DNA of 12,900 bases from contig JALHHV010000032.1 in NCBI GenBank assembly GCA_022837365.1, positions 1 through 12,900 of the forward strand. The letters run 5' to 3'. A program made the position numbers and the translations under genes. The notes beneath the pieces were generated by a model. It worked only from the letters and a program-made list of their open reading frames with translations, was not told where the DNA came from and did not search any database. Shown piece by piece: positions 6,770 to 12,900 of this stretch (the stretch's first letter is position 1; every line of letters starts with the position of its first letter). The DNA comes from Desulfovibrio sp. (GTDB taxonomy: Bacteria > Desulfobacterota > Desulfovibrionia > Desulfovibrionales > Desulfovibrionaceae).

Positions 6770-7543
6770 CTACCACCACTTGATGCGCTCGGTCACGTAC
6801 TCGCGCAGCCGGACGAACTCGGGGTCGTCGTACTGGCGGGGGCGGGGCAGGTCCACGATGACCTCTTCCTTGATGGTCGAAGGCTTGGGCGACAGGATCA
6901 GGATGCGCTCCGCGAGGTAGATGGCCTCTTCGATGTTGTGGGTGATGAAGGCCACGGTGCTGCCCAGTTCCTTCCAGATGCGGATCAGCTCGTCTTCCAG
7001 GTAGTAGCGCAGCTTCACGTCCAGCTGGCCGTAGGGCTCGTCCATCAGCAGCAGGTCGGGGTTGATGGCGAAGTTGCGCGCGATGACCACGCGCTGCTCC
7101 ATGCTGGCCGAAAGCTGCTGCGGGTAGTAGGTGCGGTATTTGCGCAGGCCCACGATGTCGAGCATGCGCTCGGTGCGCTGCTCTATTTCGGCTTCCGGCA
7201 GGCGCTTGATGCGCAGGCCGAAGCGGATGTTGTCCTCCACCGTCAGCCAGGGGATGGCGGAAACCTCCTGGAACACGAAGGCGATGTTGTGGATTTCCGG
7301 CGAAGCGGGCACGCCGTCCACCAGGATGGACCCTTCGGTCATGGGAATGAACTGCGAAAGACAGTTCAGGAACGTGGTCTTTCCGCAGCCCGTGGGCCCC
7401 ACGATGCACAGCAGTTCCCCCTGGTAGATCTCGAAGTTGATCTTATCGAGCACCAGCAGGTCGCCGTAGCACTTGGTGAGGTTTTCCACCTGCACCTTGA
7501 TCTTGCGGTGTTCGGCGTAGGGATAGTTGGCGGCAGTCTCCAT
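6770..7543 (-). CDS. ABC transporter ATPase (SsuB/TauB/NrtD type) with degenerate signature motif
   Basis: This 257-residue ATPase would power import across the inner membrane together with the neighbouring permeases. Walker A is GPTGCGKT (49-56), the Q-loop is FQEV (Gln92), Walker B with catalytic Glu is LLLMDEP (164-170), and the H-loop His202 is in ITHNIEEA. The signature, normally LSGGM or LSGGQ, is LSASM (144-148), so the two glycines that touch ATP are lost. The D-loop region reads YGQLD rather than the usual FGALD. Its partner ATPase has the opposite defect: an intact signature but no H-loop His. The start at 7543 has AGGAG 7 bases upstream, and only 10 bases separate it from the upstream ATPase gene. 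The family handles nitrate, taurine, alkanesulfonates and similar small anions. A heteromeric pair is known there in NrtC/NrtD. Confidence 0.9.
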   Translation of the reverse strand: METAANYPYAEHRKIKVQVENLTKCYGDLLVLDKINFEIYQGELLCIVGPTGCGKTTFLNCLSQFIPMTEGSILVDGVPASPEIHNIAFVFQEVSAIPWLTVEDNIRFGLRIKRLPEAEIEQRTERMLDIVGLRKYRTYYPQQLSASMEQRVVIARNFAINPDLLLMDEPYGQLDVKLRYYLEDELIRIWKELGSTVAFITHNIEEAIYLAERILILSPKPSTIKEEVIVDLPRPRQYDDPEFVRLREYVTERIKWW

Positions 7544-7553
7544 GACATGTCTC

Positions 7554-8321
7554 CTATAGGGAAAGGTCCGTGGCGTTGGAGATCTGCTTTCTGTAGGTGA
7601 GAAAAGCAGGGTCGGTGTAGTTGCGCGGCGAGGGGATGTCGATGGCGTATTCCGCCTTCACCCTGCCGGGCAGCACGGACATGACCAGTATCCTGTCCCC
7701 CAGGTAGATGGCCTCTTCGATGTTGTTGGTGACGAAGATGACCGTGCGCTTGTCCTTTTCCCAGATGGAGCGCAGGTCCTGCTCCATGGCGTAGCGGGTC
7801 TGGGCGTCCAGCGCGCCGAAGGGTTCGTCCATGAGCAGGATGTCCGGGGCGTTGGCGTAGGCGCGGGCGATGCCCACGCGCTGCTTCATGCCGCCGGAAA
7901 GCTGTTCCGGGTAGGCTTTCTCGAAGCCCTTCAGCCCCACCAGGTCGATGTAGCGGTGGGCGATTTCCCGCCGTTCCTTCATGGGCACGCCGCGCACGGC
8001 AAGGCCGAAGGCCACGTTGTGCTCCACGGTCTTCCACGGCATCAGGGCGTAGCGCTGGAAGACCATGGCCCGGTCCGGCCCCGGCCGGGTGACCGGCGTG
8101 CCGTCCAGCAGCACCTGCCCGGCCGAGGGCTCGATGAGCCCGGCGATGCAGTTGAGCAGCACGGTCTTGCCGCACTGGCCCGGCCCCAGGACGACCAGGA
8201 ATTCGTTCTCGCGCACCGTCAGCGACACGCGGTCGAGAACCAGCAGCCGCTGGTCCTGCCCCGGCACGTGAAATGCCTTGGACAGGTCGCGGCATTCGAT
8301 CTTGGCAGTCTGTTCCGTCAT
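7554..8321 (-). CDS. ABC transporter ATPase (SsuB/TauB/NrtD type) lacking the H-loop histidine
   Basis: This 255-residue ATPase is a paralogue of the next gene in the operon. Walker A is GPGQCGKT (46-53), which keeps the GxxxxGKT pattern with an atypical GQ in the middle. The Q-loop is FQRY (Gln89), the signature LSGGM is intact (141-145), Walker B is [12 protein letters not shown] (161-172), and the H-loop, normally VTHDxxEA, is VTNNIEEA with Asn199 in place of His. Paired with the downstream ATPase it would give one complete and one defective ATP site. Its ATG overlaps the permease stop as ATGA (8318-8321), which implies translational coupling and roughly equal amounts. The C-terminal part ([11 protein letters not shown], then the YRKQI helix) is typical of the nitrate/sulfonate/taurine group. 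Confidence 0.9.
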   Translation of the reverse strand: MTEQTAKIECRDLSKAFHVPGQDQRLLVLDRVSLTVRENEFLVVLGPGQCGKTVLLNCIAGLIEPSAGQVLLDGTPVTRPGPDRAMVFQRYALMPWKTVEHNVAFGLAVRGVPMKERREIAHRYIDLVGLKGFEKAYPEQLSGGMKQRVGIARAYANAPDILLMDEPFGALDAQTRYAMEQDLRSIWEKDKRTVIFVTNNIEEAIYLGDRILVMSVLPGRVKAEYAIDIPSPRNYTDPAFLTYRKQISNATDLSL

Positions 8322-9100
8322 ACCAGTTCCCTCCGCCAGGGGCACAGCGCCCGTTCCGCCCAGCGCAGCGAGGCCGCCAGCAGCGACCCCACGATGCCGA
8401 TCAGGATCATGCCCACGAGAATCATGGGCGGCCGGTTCAGGTCCATGCCCTGGATGATGATGAACCCCACGCCCTCGCGCGCGCCCACCAGTTCCGCCGC
8501 CAGCACGCACATCCAGGCCATGGACAGCGCGTTCTGCAACCCGGCGAAGATGGAGGGCAGGCACGCTGGCACGGCCACGTTGAAGAACTGCTGCCGCCGC
8601 GAGGCCCCGAACGAGCGGGCCGCGTCGATGAGCAGCGGGTCCACGTAGCGCATGCCGGTGTACGAGTTCAGCACCAGGATGACGAAGGAGCCCACGAAAC
8701 AGATGAACACCTTGGAGCCTTCGGCCACGCCCAGCCACAGGATGGCGATGGGTATCCACGCGATGGGCGGGATGGGCCGCAGCAGTTCGAAGATGGGCGA
8801 GACGATCTTCTCGCAGGTCCGGTTCCAGCCCATGCACAGGCCCAGTGGCAGCCCCAGCAGGATGGCCCACAGGTAGGCGGTGAGCACGCGCCTGAGGCTG
8901 TAGCCCACGTGGGCCAGGATGTCCTTGCCGCCCACGGGGGTGTGGAACAGGCGCACGGCCTCGTCCCAGACGCGGCCGGGAGAGGGGAGAAAGTCGGGGT
9001 TGGTGTACAGCGAGACCACCTGCCAGAACGCCACGAAGGCCAGCAGCGATCCGGTGGTGAGCGCGGCGGGCATCAGCCGCTTGCCGAGTCGACCGATCAT
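8318..9100 (-). CDS. ABC transporter permease (SsuC/TauC type), second of two
   Basis: This is a 260-residue inner-membrane permease with about six helices. The first is near 12-30, and [17 protein letters not shown] (108-124) is the characteristic helix of this group. The EAA-type ATPase-contact loop is [24 protein letters not shown] (split here as DAARSFGAS at 159-167, then VPACLP at 177-182). The start at 9100 has GGAGG 5 bases upstream and overlaps the stop of the other permease gene as ATGA. Its own stop overlaps the ATPase start in the same way. With its paralogue it would form a heterodimeric channel. A 30-bp stretch (8729-8758) is identical to the corresponding part of the other permease gene. 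Confidence 0.9.
   Translation of the reverse strand: MIGRLGKRLMPAALTTGSLLAFVAFWQVVSLYTNPDFLPSPGRVWDEAVRLFHTPVGGKDILAHVGYSLRRVLTAYLWAILLGLPLGLCMGWNRTCEKIVSPIFELLRPIPPIAWIPIAILWLGVAEGSKVFICFVGSFVILVLNSYTGMRYVDPLLIDAARSFGASRRQQFFNVAVPACLPSIFAGLQNALSMAWMCVLAAELVGAREGVGFIIIQGMDLNRPPMILVGMILIGIVGSLLAASLRWAERALCPWRRELV
8729..8758. repeat. 30-bp exact repeat shared with 9505-9534 (paralogous permease segment)
   Basis: Bases 8729-8758 are identical to 9505-9534, including wobble positions, inside the conserved [16 protein letters not shown] segment of both permeases. The flanking coding sequence has diverged much more, so gene conversion or strong local constraint is possible. Confidence 0.8.
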
Positions 9101-9936
9101 GAGAGCCTCCGGGAGGATGCGAAGCGGGCCTCGATCCTGGTCAGCCCCCACGACATCAGCGCGCCCAGCAGGCCGATGGCCAGCATGCCCACGATGATGA
9201 TGTCCGGGCGGGCCAGCCTGCGGCCGAGCTGGATCATGTAGCCAAGCCCCTGCGAGGCGGCCAGCAGTTCGGCCGCCACCAGGGTGGTCCACGCGGCGTT
9301 GAGCGACAGCTTGATGCCCGTGAACACCATGGGGATGGCCGAGGGAACGCCGATCTTGCGGAAGGTTTCGAAATTGGAGGCGCCGTAGATCCGGGCGACG
9401 CGGATCAGCACCGGGTTGGTCAGGCGGATGCCCGTGTACGAGTTGATCACGCAGGGCACGAACGCCGCCAGAAAGATGATGAACGCCTTGGCGTGCATGC
9501 CGATGCCCAGCCACAGGATGGCGATGGGTATCCAGGCGATGGGGGGTATGGGGCGCACCGCGTCGAACAGCGGGCGCACCAGCAGGTTGACCGGCTTGTA
9601 CCAGCCCATCAGCAGCCCCAGCGGCACGCCGATGCACACGGCGGCCCCGAACCCGGCCAGCGCCAGCGACAGGCTGGCCCAGGCGTGCTGCTGCAACAGC
9701 GCGCCGTCGGGATTGGGTTCGGACAGCTTGTCCACGAAGACGCCGAGGATCTCGGACGGGGGAACCAACTGGTAGGGTCCGATGATCTCGAACCGGCAGA
9801 TCAGTTCCCAGATGACCAGGAAAAGGATCAGGCTGACGACGGATATCCAGTGTTCACGGGCGGCGGCGGCCAGGTAGCCGGTCTTTTCCACCTCCAGCGA
9901 TACGGGGCTCGATGCGCCGTCTGGGCTTGTCTGCAT
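9097..9936 (-). CDS. ABC transporter permease (SsuC/TauC type), first of two
   Basis: This is a 279-residue inner-membrane permease. A cytoplasmic N-terminal segment of about 28 residues precedes the first helix ([16 protein letters not shown], 31-46). Further helices lie near 90-110, 130-145 and 150-168, and two more follow the EAA-type loop [20 protein letters not shown] (179-198). The [17 protein letters not shown] helix (128-144) is identical in sequence to that of the other permease. I chose the start at 9936, with CAGGAG 6 bases upstream; an ATG at 10047 in frame would add an arginine- and proline-rich leader with no family likeness. A 135-base gap with a strong hairpin separates it from the binding-protein gene upstream. 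Its stop overlaps the next permease start as ATGA. Confidence 0.9.
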   Translation of the reverse strand: MQTSPDGASSPVSLEVEKTGYLAAAAREHWISVVSLILFLVIWELICRFEIIGPYQLVPPSEILGVFVDKLSEPNPDGALLQQHAWASLSLALAGFGAAVCIGVPLGLLMGWYKPVNLLVRPLFDAVRPIPPIAWIPIAILWLGIGMHAKAFIIFLAAFVPCVINSYTGIRLTNPVLIRVARIYGASNFETFRKIGVPSAIPMVFTGIKLSLNAAWTTLVAAELLAASQGLGYMIQLGRRLARPDIIIVGMLAIGLLGALMSWGLTRIEARFASSRRLS

Positions 9937-10011
9937 GCTAGACTCCTGTCGCACGGGGGAAGGGGGGCGACAGGGCTCCATGCCGGGCGGAACCTGTCGC
10001 TCGGGGCGTCG

Positions 10012-10059
10012 CGCCGTCCTCCGGAACCGTCCTCCGGCGCTGGGCACCGGAGGACGGCG
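10012..10059 (-). promoter_or_regulatory. Alternative hairpins between binding-protein and permease genes
   Basis: CCGGAGGACGG at 10047-10057 pairs with CCGTCCTCCGG at 10027-10037 (11 bp, 9-base loop). It can pair instead with a second copy at 10012-10024, extended to 13 bp. The structure starts about 12 bases after the binding-protein stop. No T run follows, so it is more likely an mRNA-protecting or partial attenuating structure that keeps binding protein above permease levels than a full terminator. Confidence 0.55.
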
Positions 10060-10071
10060 GAGGTTGCGTCG

Positions 10072-11172
10072 CTACTTCGCCGCGGCGCGGCGTTCGGCCA
10101 GCTTCTTCATGAACGACGGGTCGATCCCGTAGTTGCTCTTGACGTAGCGGTCGTATTCCTTGGCGGTGATGCGGCCCTGGGTGAGCATGAACTTGGCCAC
10201 GCCGTCCATCCACGCGGCGGTCTTGGCCGGGTCTTCAAGCAGGCGCACCTGTTCGTTCACGTCGTACAGGGGGCGGTACTTGAATTCCTTCTCCACCTGG
10301 TCGCGGGTCAGTTCCAGGCCGCAGTAGCCGGTGAAGTAGTTCAGCAGCGGTTCCACGCTCTTGCCGGGCTCGTTCTTCATCATCTCGACGCCGCGCATGT
10401 ACACGTCCAGCCAGTCCACCACGAGGTCGGGGAACTTTTCGGCGAAGTCCTTGCGCACGCCGATGCCGCCCAGGATGACCACCCCGGCCTTGCTGCCCGA
10501 GGAGACCTTTTTCCAGCCCTTGGCCTCCGCGATGTAGCTGAACGGGGCCCACAGCTGGATCACGTCGCCCTCGCCCGCGTTGAACGCGGTGACGGCCTGG
10601 CCCTGCTCCATGTGCACCAGCGAGACGTCGGTGTCCTTCAGGCCCAGCGCGGCGAGGGTGGCGGTGAGGGCGTAGTGGCCGGTGGACACGGTGGTGGCCA
10701 GCACCTTCCTGCCCTTCCAGTCGTCGGGGCTGCCGTAGATGTCGGGGAACTTGGGGTTGGCGCCCTTGTTCTTCAGCAGCGGCGAATCGGGGCGCACCCA
10801 CAGGTCGTTGGTTTCCGATTCGTCGTTGGAAATGCCGATGAACTTGTAGCCGTAGCGCATGCTGGCCATCATGGTCGGCAGGGCGCCCATGGCTCCCACG
10901 TCCCACTGGTCCGCGGCCAGCGCCTCCACCTGCGGCGCGCCCGAGGCGAAGAGCATGAAGGTGTTGGTGAACGGGGCGCTGGCGAGCCAGCCGGCCTTTT
11001 CCGCGTACCACAGCGGCATGCCGTGCAGGCAGGGCTGCGCGCTGGTGCGGATTTCCGGTTTGTTCGCCGCGTGCGCGGCCAGGGGGGAGAAGGCGGCGAC
11101 GCCCCCCATGACACTGGACAGGATGACGCCGGTAAGAAGGATGGCAAGGGCTGTGGCCAGACGCTTTTTCAT
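10072..11172 (-). CDS. Periplasmic substrate-binding protein (SsuA/TauA/NMT1 type)
   Basis: The protein captures the substrate in the periplasm and passes it to the two permeases. It has 366 residues. A Sec signal peptide (KKR at 2-4, hydrophobic core to about 25, likely cut after AHA at 33-35) leaves a mature protein of about 331 residues. The fold is the two-lobed NMT1/SsuA type: CLHGMPLWYAEKAGWL near the N-terminus, then GAPQVEALAADQWDVGAMGALP (split at the family's QVxALxxGxxDxG position), and VTAFNAGEGDVIQLWAPF later on. A lone cysteine pair could form a disulfide. The start at 11172 has GAGGT 5 bases upstream. It follows the SDR gene by 78 bases. Relatives bind taurine, alkanesulfonates, nitrate, thiamine precursors or aromatic acids, so the ligand cannot be named from sequence. 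The enzymes downstream point to a small hydroxylated anion. Confidence 0.88.
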   Translation of the reverse strand: MKKRLATALAILLTGVILSSVMGGVAAFSPLAAHAANKPEIRTSAQPCLHGMPLWYAEKAGWLASAPFTNTFMLFASGAPQVEALAADQWDVGAMGALPTMMASMRYGYKFIGISNDESETNDLWVRPDSPLLKNKGANPKFPDIYGSPDDWKGRKVLATTVSTGHYALTATLAALGLKDTDVSLVHMEQGQAVTAFNAGEGDVIQLWAPFSYIAEAKGWKKVSSGSKAGVVILGGIGVRKDFAEKFPDLVVDWLDVYMRGVEMMKNEPGKSVEPLLNYFTGYCGLELTRDQVEKEFKYRPLYDVNEQVRLLEDPAKTAAWMDGVAKFMLTQGRITAKEYDRYVKSNYGIDPSFMKKLAERRAAAK

Positions 11173-11250
11173 GTGCGACCTCGCTGTTGCTGTTCCGTGA
11201 AATTGTCACATGAAGCCGGGAACGGAGCCGTTTGACACAGGAAAACGCTG

Positions 11251-12054
11251 TCATTTCGCCGTGAAACCACCATCGAGCATGATCGTTTGTCCGGTGACGT
11301 ACGATGATGCGTCGCTTGCGAGGAATATGGCCAGGCCGTGCAGGTCCTCCATGCGGCCGTTGCGGCCAAGGCAGGTCTGGGCCGCATGGCGGGCCACGGC
11401 GTCCGGGTCGTCGAACACCGGCGCGGTGAGCGCGGTGGGGAAGAAACCGGGGCCGATGGCGTTGCAGGTGATGCCGTACGGTCCCCAGGCCTGGGCCATG
11501 GCGCGGGTAAGCTGCACGATGCCGCCCTTGGCCGCGCCGTAGGGCGCGCTGTGGGGCATGGCCCGGCAGGATTGCAGGGAGGCTATGTTGATGATGCGGC
11601 CCCAGCCGCGTTCGCGCATGCCGGGGGCCAGCGCCTGGACGAGGAAGAACGGCGCGGAAAGGTGCAGGTCTATCTGGCGCCGCCAGGTCTCGGGGGTGAC
11701 GTCCTCGAACGGCTGGCGCAGGTTGACGCCCGCCGCGTTGACCAGGATGTCCACATGCCCCAGCAGGTCGCGGGCCTGCTTCGCGCTGGCGGCGATGGCG
11801 GCGGGGTCGGCGAGGTCGGCGGAAAGGGTCAGGGCTTCGATGCCGAGGGCGGCGAGCCGGGCCGCCGCCCCGTCCAGTTCCGGCTGGCGGCGGGCCAGCA
11901 ACAGCACGCGCGCCCCGGCCAGGCCCAGCGCGGTGGCCATGGCCTCGCCCAGGCCGGAATTGCCGCCGGTGACCAGCGCGGTCCTGCCGACGAGGCCGAA
12001 CATTTCAGGTACGGGGGACGATGCGGGGGCGACGGGGCGGCCGGGAGGGTTCAT
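11251..12054 (-). CDS. Short-chain dehydrogenase/reductase (gluconate 5-dehydrogenase-like SDR)
   Basis: This 267-residue classical SDR oxidises or reduces an alcohol/ketone pair with NAD(P). The cofactor motif TGGNSGLG (29-36) follows an about 20-residue N-terminal extension. NAAG lies at 106-109, the catalytic Ser is 159 (IASLQS), and Tyr172 and Lys176 form YxxxK in APYGAAKGG. The C-terminus [13 protein letters not shown] is typical of the gluconate 5-dehydrogenase and 3-oxoacyl-ACP-reductase-like group. The start at 12054 has GGGAGG 6 bases upstream; the in-frame ORF up to 12231 lacks SDR features. As first gene of the operon it probably handles the imported compound or an intermediate. 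SDRs also act on dihydroxypropanesulfonate in other bacteria (HpsO/HpsP, as I recall), but this link is speculative. Confidence 0.87.
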   Translation of the reverse strand: MNPPGRPVAPASSPVPEMFGLVGRTALVTGGNSGLGEAMATALGLAGARVLLLARRQPELDGAAARLAALGIEALTLSADLADPAAIAASAKQARDLLGHVDILVNAAGVNLRQPFEDVTPETWRRQIDLHLSAPFFLVQALAPGMRERGWGRIINIASLQSCRAMPHSAPYGAAKGGIVQLTRAMAQAWGPYGITCNAIGPGFFPTALTAPVFDDPDAVARHAAQTCLGRNGRMEDLHGLAIFLASDASSYVTGQTIMLDGGFTAK

Positions 12055-12348
12055 GGCATGCCTCCCGTCGGCGGCCGCCATGGAATACAGAAGCCGGTGT
12101 GACGCTGCGCGGCGCGGGGCACGCCCTTTCCGCCAATGCCACCCGTATGTACTGCAAGGTATGCGTTGCCTGTACACCGTGGCGTCGCACCATGCCCGTA
12201 CATGCGGGCATCCTGCGGCATGTCGCGACATACCATGGATGTTGCGTAATGGGAGCGGCAGGCATTTTCCGTCATGGAAACTCCGTGTCTCGCACCGTTA
12301 CATGCATGCTGGCTTGCATGATCAACCAGTGGCCCCCGGCATGCCGGG
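12052..12348. promoter_or_regulatory. Palindrome-rich, CATG-rich leader of the operon
   Basis: CATG occurs 12 times between 12052 and 12343, roughly ten times the random expectation. Distinct palindromes are TGTAC-t-GCAA / TTGC-ct-GTACA (12148-12176), ACATGC/GCATGT (12200-12223), TGTCGCGACA (12221-12230), TTTCC/GGAAA (12266-12280) and the perfect 14-mer CCCGGCATGCCGGG (12335-12348). They lie between the sigma-54-like promoter and the SDR start. They may be operator sites or a folded leader RNA. No protein-coding gene is supported here. Confidence 0.4.
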
Positions 12349-12401
12349 AATGCCGTGACTGCTGCAATGAAAAACGTGTGGGCAGCGCGCAGTGGGAAAA
12401 G

Positions 12402-12417
12402 AGCAAGAATGGTGCCG
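12402..12417 (-). promoter_or_regulatory. Sigma-54 (-24/-12) promoter candidate for the operon
   Basis: The minus-strand sequence CGGCACCATTCTTGCT matches the TGGCACG-N4-TTGCW consensus with GG and GC separated by exactly 10 bases. It has a C for the first T and a C for the G after GGCAC. Transcription would start near 12390 and leave a leader of about 335 bases before the SDR. The presence of a sigma-54 activator gene at the far end of the operon supports the call. The long leader and the two mismatches weaken it. Confidence 0.5.
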
Positions 12418-12741
12418 TTTGTGAATGATTGGGCGAACGAAGAATTTGAATGAGCGGGCACTCTTTTTTGAAGTATCCTCCCTGTATAATCTTCTTGAAT
12501 TACATGCCTTATTTTTCCGTTGCCCTTGAGCGTCCCGCGCCGGGTCAGGGCGTTTCGTGTTCAGGCCCGGATATGGCCGCAGCACCGGAGCATGAACAAT
12601 AATGAAAGCTATTCTTGATAACCTGCCAGCCATGCGAAAAAAGGGAACAAGAAAGAAACCACAAAAGATGCAACCACGGGAAACTTTCAAGTCTTATATA
12701 TGATGCAAAAAAACAACGCCATTTGGAATGTGCAAATTGAC
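12418..12741. other. AT-richer gene-free stretch
   Basis: This region is visibly less GC-rich than the rest. The open frames (for example a TTG-started frame from 12690 on minus, and a 32-codon frame from 12504 on plus with no ribosome site) have no ribosome sites, no family likeness and poor composition. Activator-binding sites for the sigma-54 promoter would be expected here; GAAG-N15-CTTC around 12470-12494 is the only weak inverted repeat I noticed. Otherwise I see nothing definite. Confidence 0.35.
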
Positions 12742-12769
12742 ATTATATATCATGTGGATGTCATGCCAA
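12742..12769 (-). promoter_or_regulatory. Sigma-70-type promoter candidate
   Basis: On the minus strand TTGGCA (12764-12769) and TATAAT (12742-12747) are separated by 16 bases: a perfect -10 and a 5/6 match for -35. The -35 overlaps a palindrome, GCCAATCC/GGATTGGC (12765-12781), which could be an operator. It would drive a transcript leftwards with a leader of about 680 bases to the SDR, or a short RNA. Confidence 0.5.
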
Positions 12770-12847
12770 TCCGGGATTGGCGTTGCAAAAATGCGCCGCA
12801 TTGGGTGGCCGGTTGTGCCGATTTGCACTGTTCCGTACGAACGGCGC

Positions 12848-12873
12848 AAAAAAGGCATCCCGAAAGGGATGCC
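12848..12873 (-). terminator. Intrinsic terminator of a gene to the right of the window
   Basis: On the minus strand GGCATCCC-TTTC-GGGATGCC (12854-12873) is an 8-bp perfect stem with a tetraloop, followed at once by six T residues (12848-12853). This is a textbook Rho-independent terminator for a minus-strand transcript entering from beyond 12900. It insulates the operon promoters from that transcript. Confidence 0.85.
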
Positions 12874-12900
12874 GGAGCCTGCTGACAAACCTAAATTCTT

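Noticed and set aside
12462..12490. A plus-strand promoter with TATAAT at 12485-12490
   Set aside because: TTGAAG upstream is only 11 bases away, which is too close, and there is no acceptable -35 at 16-18 bases. Only a 32-codon frame without a ribosome site follows.
12322..12690. A 122-codon minus-strand frame in the AT-richer gap
   Set aside because: It would start with TTG without a ribosome site, has mixed Cys/His/Arg-rich composition and no family likeness, and runs across the sigma-54-like promoter.
12700..12740. A terminator formed by ATTTG/CAAAT followed by a T7 run on the minus strand
   Set aside because: The stem is only 5 bp of mostly A-T pairs and lies at the start of the predicted transcript; too weak to call.
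1..12900. CRISPR arrays, tRNA or rRNA genes, toxin-antitoxin or phage-defence genes
   Set aside because: No regularly spaced repeats, no cloverleaf or rRNA-like sequence, and no recognisable defence or toxin domains were seen on either strand.

Overview
The window is GC-rich DNA and every gene I can support lies on the minus strand. The gene set points to a sulfate-reducing deltaproteobacterium of the Desulfovibrio/Nitratidesulfovibrio kind: an hflX gene, a free-standing IMP cyclohydrolase, a PAS-type sigma-54 activator, and high-GC genes with strong AAGGAG/GGAGG ribosome sites. The assignment rests on gene content and family resemblance recalled from memory, not on a search.

Layout in the direction of transcription (right to left). 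At 12848-12873 an intrinsic terminator ends a transcript that comes from beyond the right edge. A gene-poor region of about 790 bases (12055-12847) follows, holding a sigma-70-like promoter (12742-12769), a sigma-54-like promoter (12402-12417) and a dense cluster of CATG-centred palindromes (12052-12348). Next comes an apparent operon: an SDR oxidoreductase (12054-11251), a periplasmic SsuA/TauA/NMT1-type binding protein (11172-10072), two paralogous permeases (9936-9097, 9100-8318), two paralogous ATPases (8321-7554, 7543-6770), a 3-hydroxyisobutyrate-dehydrogenase-like beta-hydroxyacid dehydrogenase (6609-5749) and a GabD-like aldehyde dehydrogenase (5671-4217). Permease, permease and ATPase are joined by two ATGA overlaps.

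The operon ends exactly at a 147-bp element with 16-bp perfect terminal inverted repeats (4071-4217). Beyond it lie a PAS/AAA+ sigma-54 activator (3764-2388), an EamA exporter (2282-1353), the IMP cyclohydrolase (1218-619), a shorter 98-bp copy of the same element (523-620) and the 5' part of hflX (304-1), which appears to start with ATC.

Proposed logic, which is inference: a small organic anion is imported by a heteromeric ABC system, an alcohol group is oxidised to a semialdehyde by the hydroxyacid dehydrogenase, and the semialdehyde is oxidised to an acid by the aldehyde dehydrogenase. The SDR would act on the same or a related compound, and the nearby sigma-54 activator would control the operon. 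A C3 organosulfonate such as 2,3-dihydroxypropane-1-sulfonate, a gamma-hydroxybutyrate-like acid, or another hydroxy acid would all fit; the sequence does not settle the substrate. The most notable observations are the complementary motif loss in the two ATPases, the pair of repeat elements that touch the stop codons of two unrelated genes, and the ATC start of hflX.
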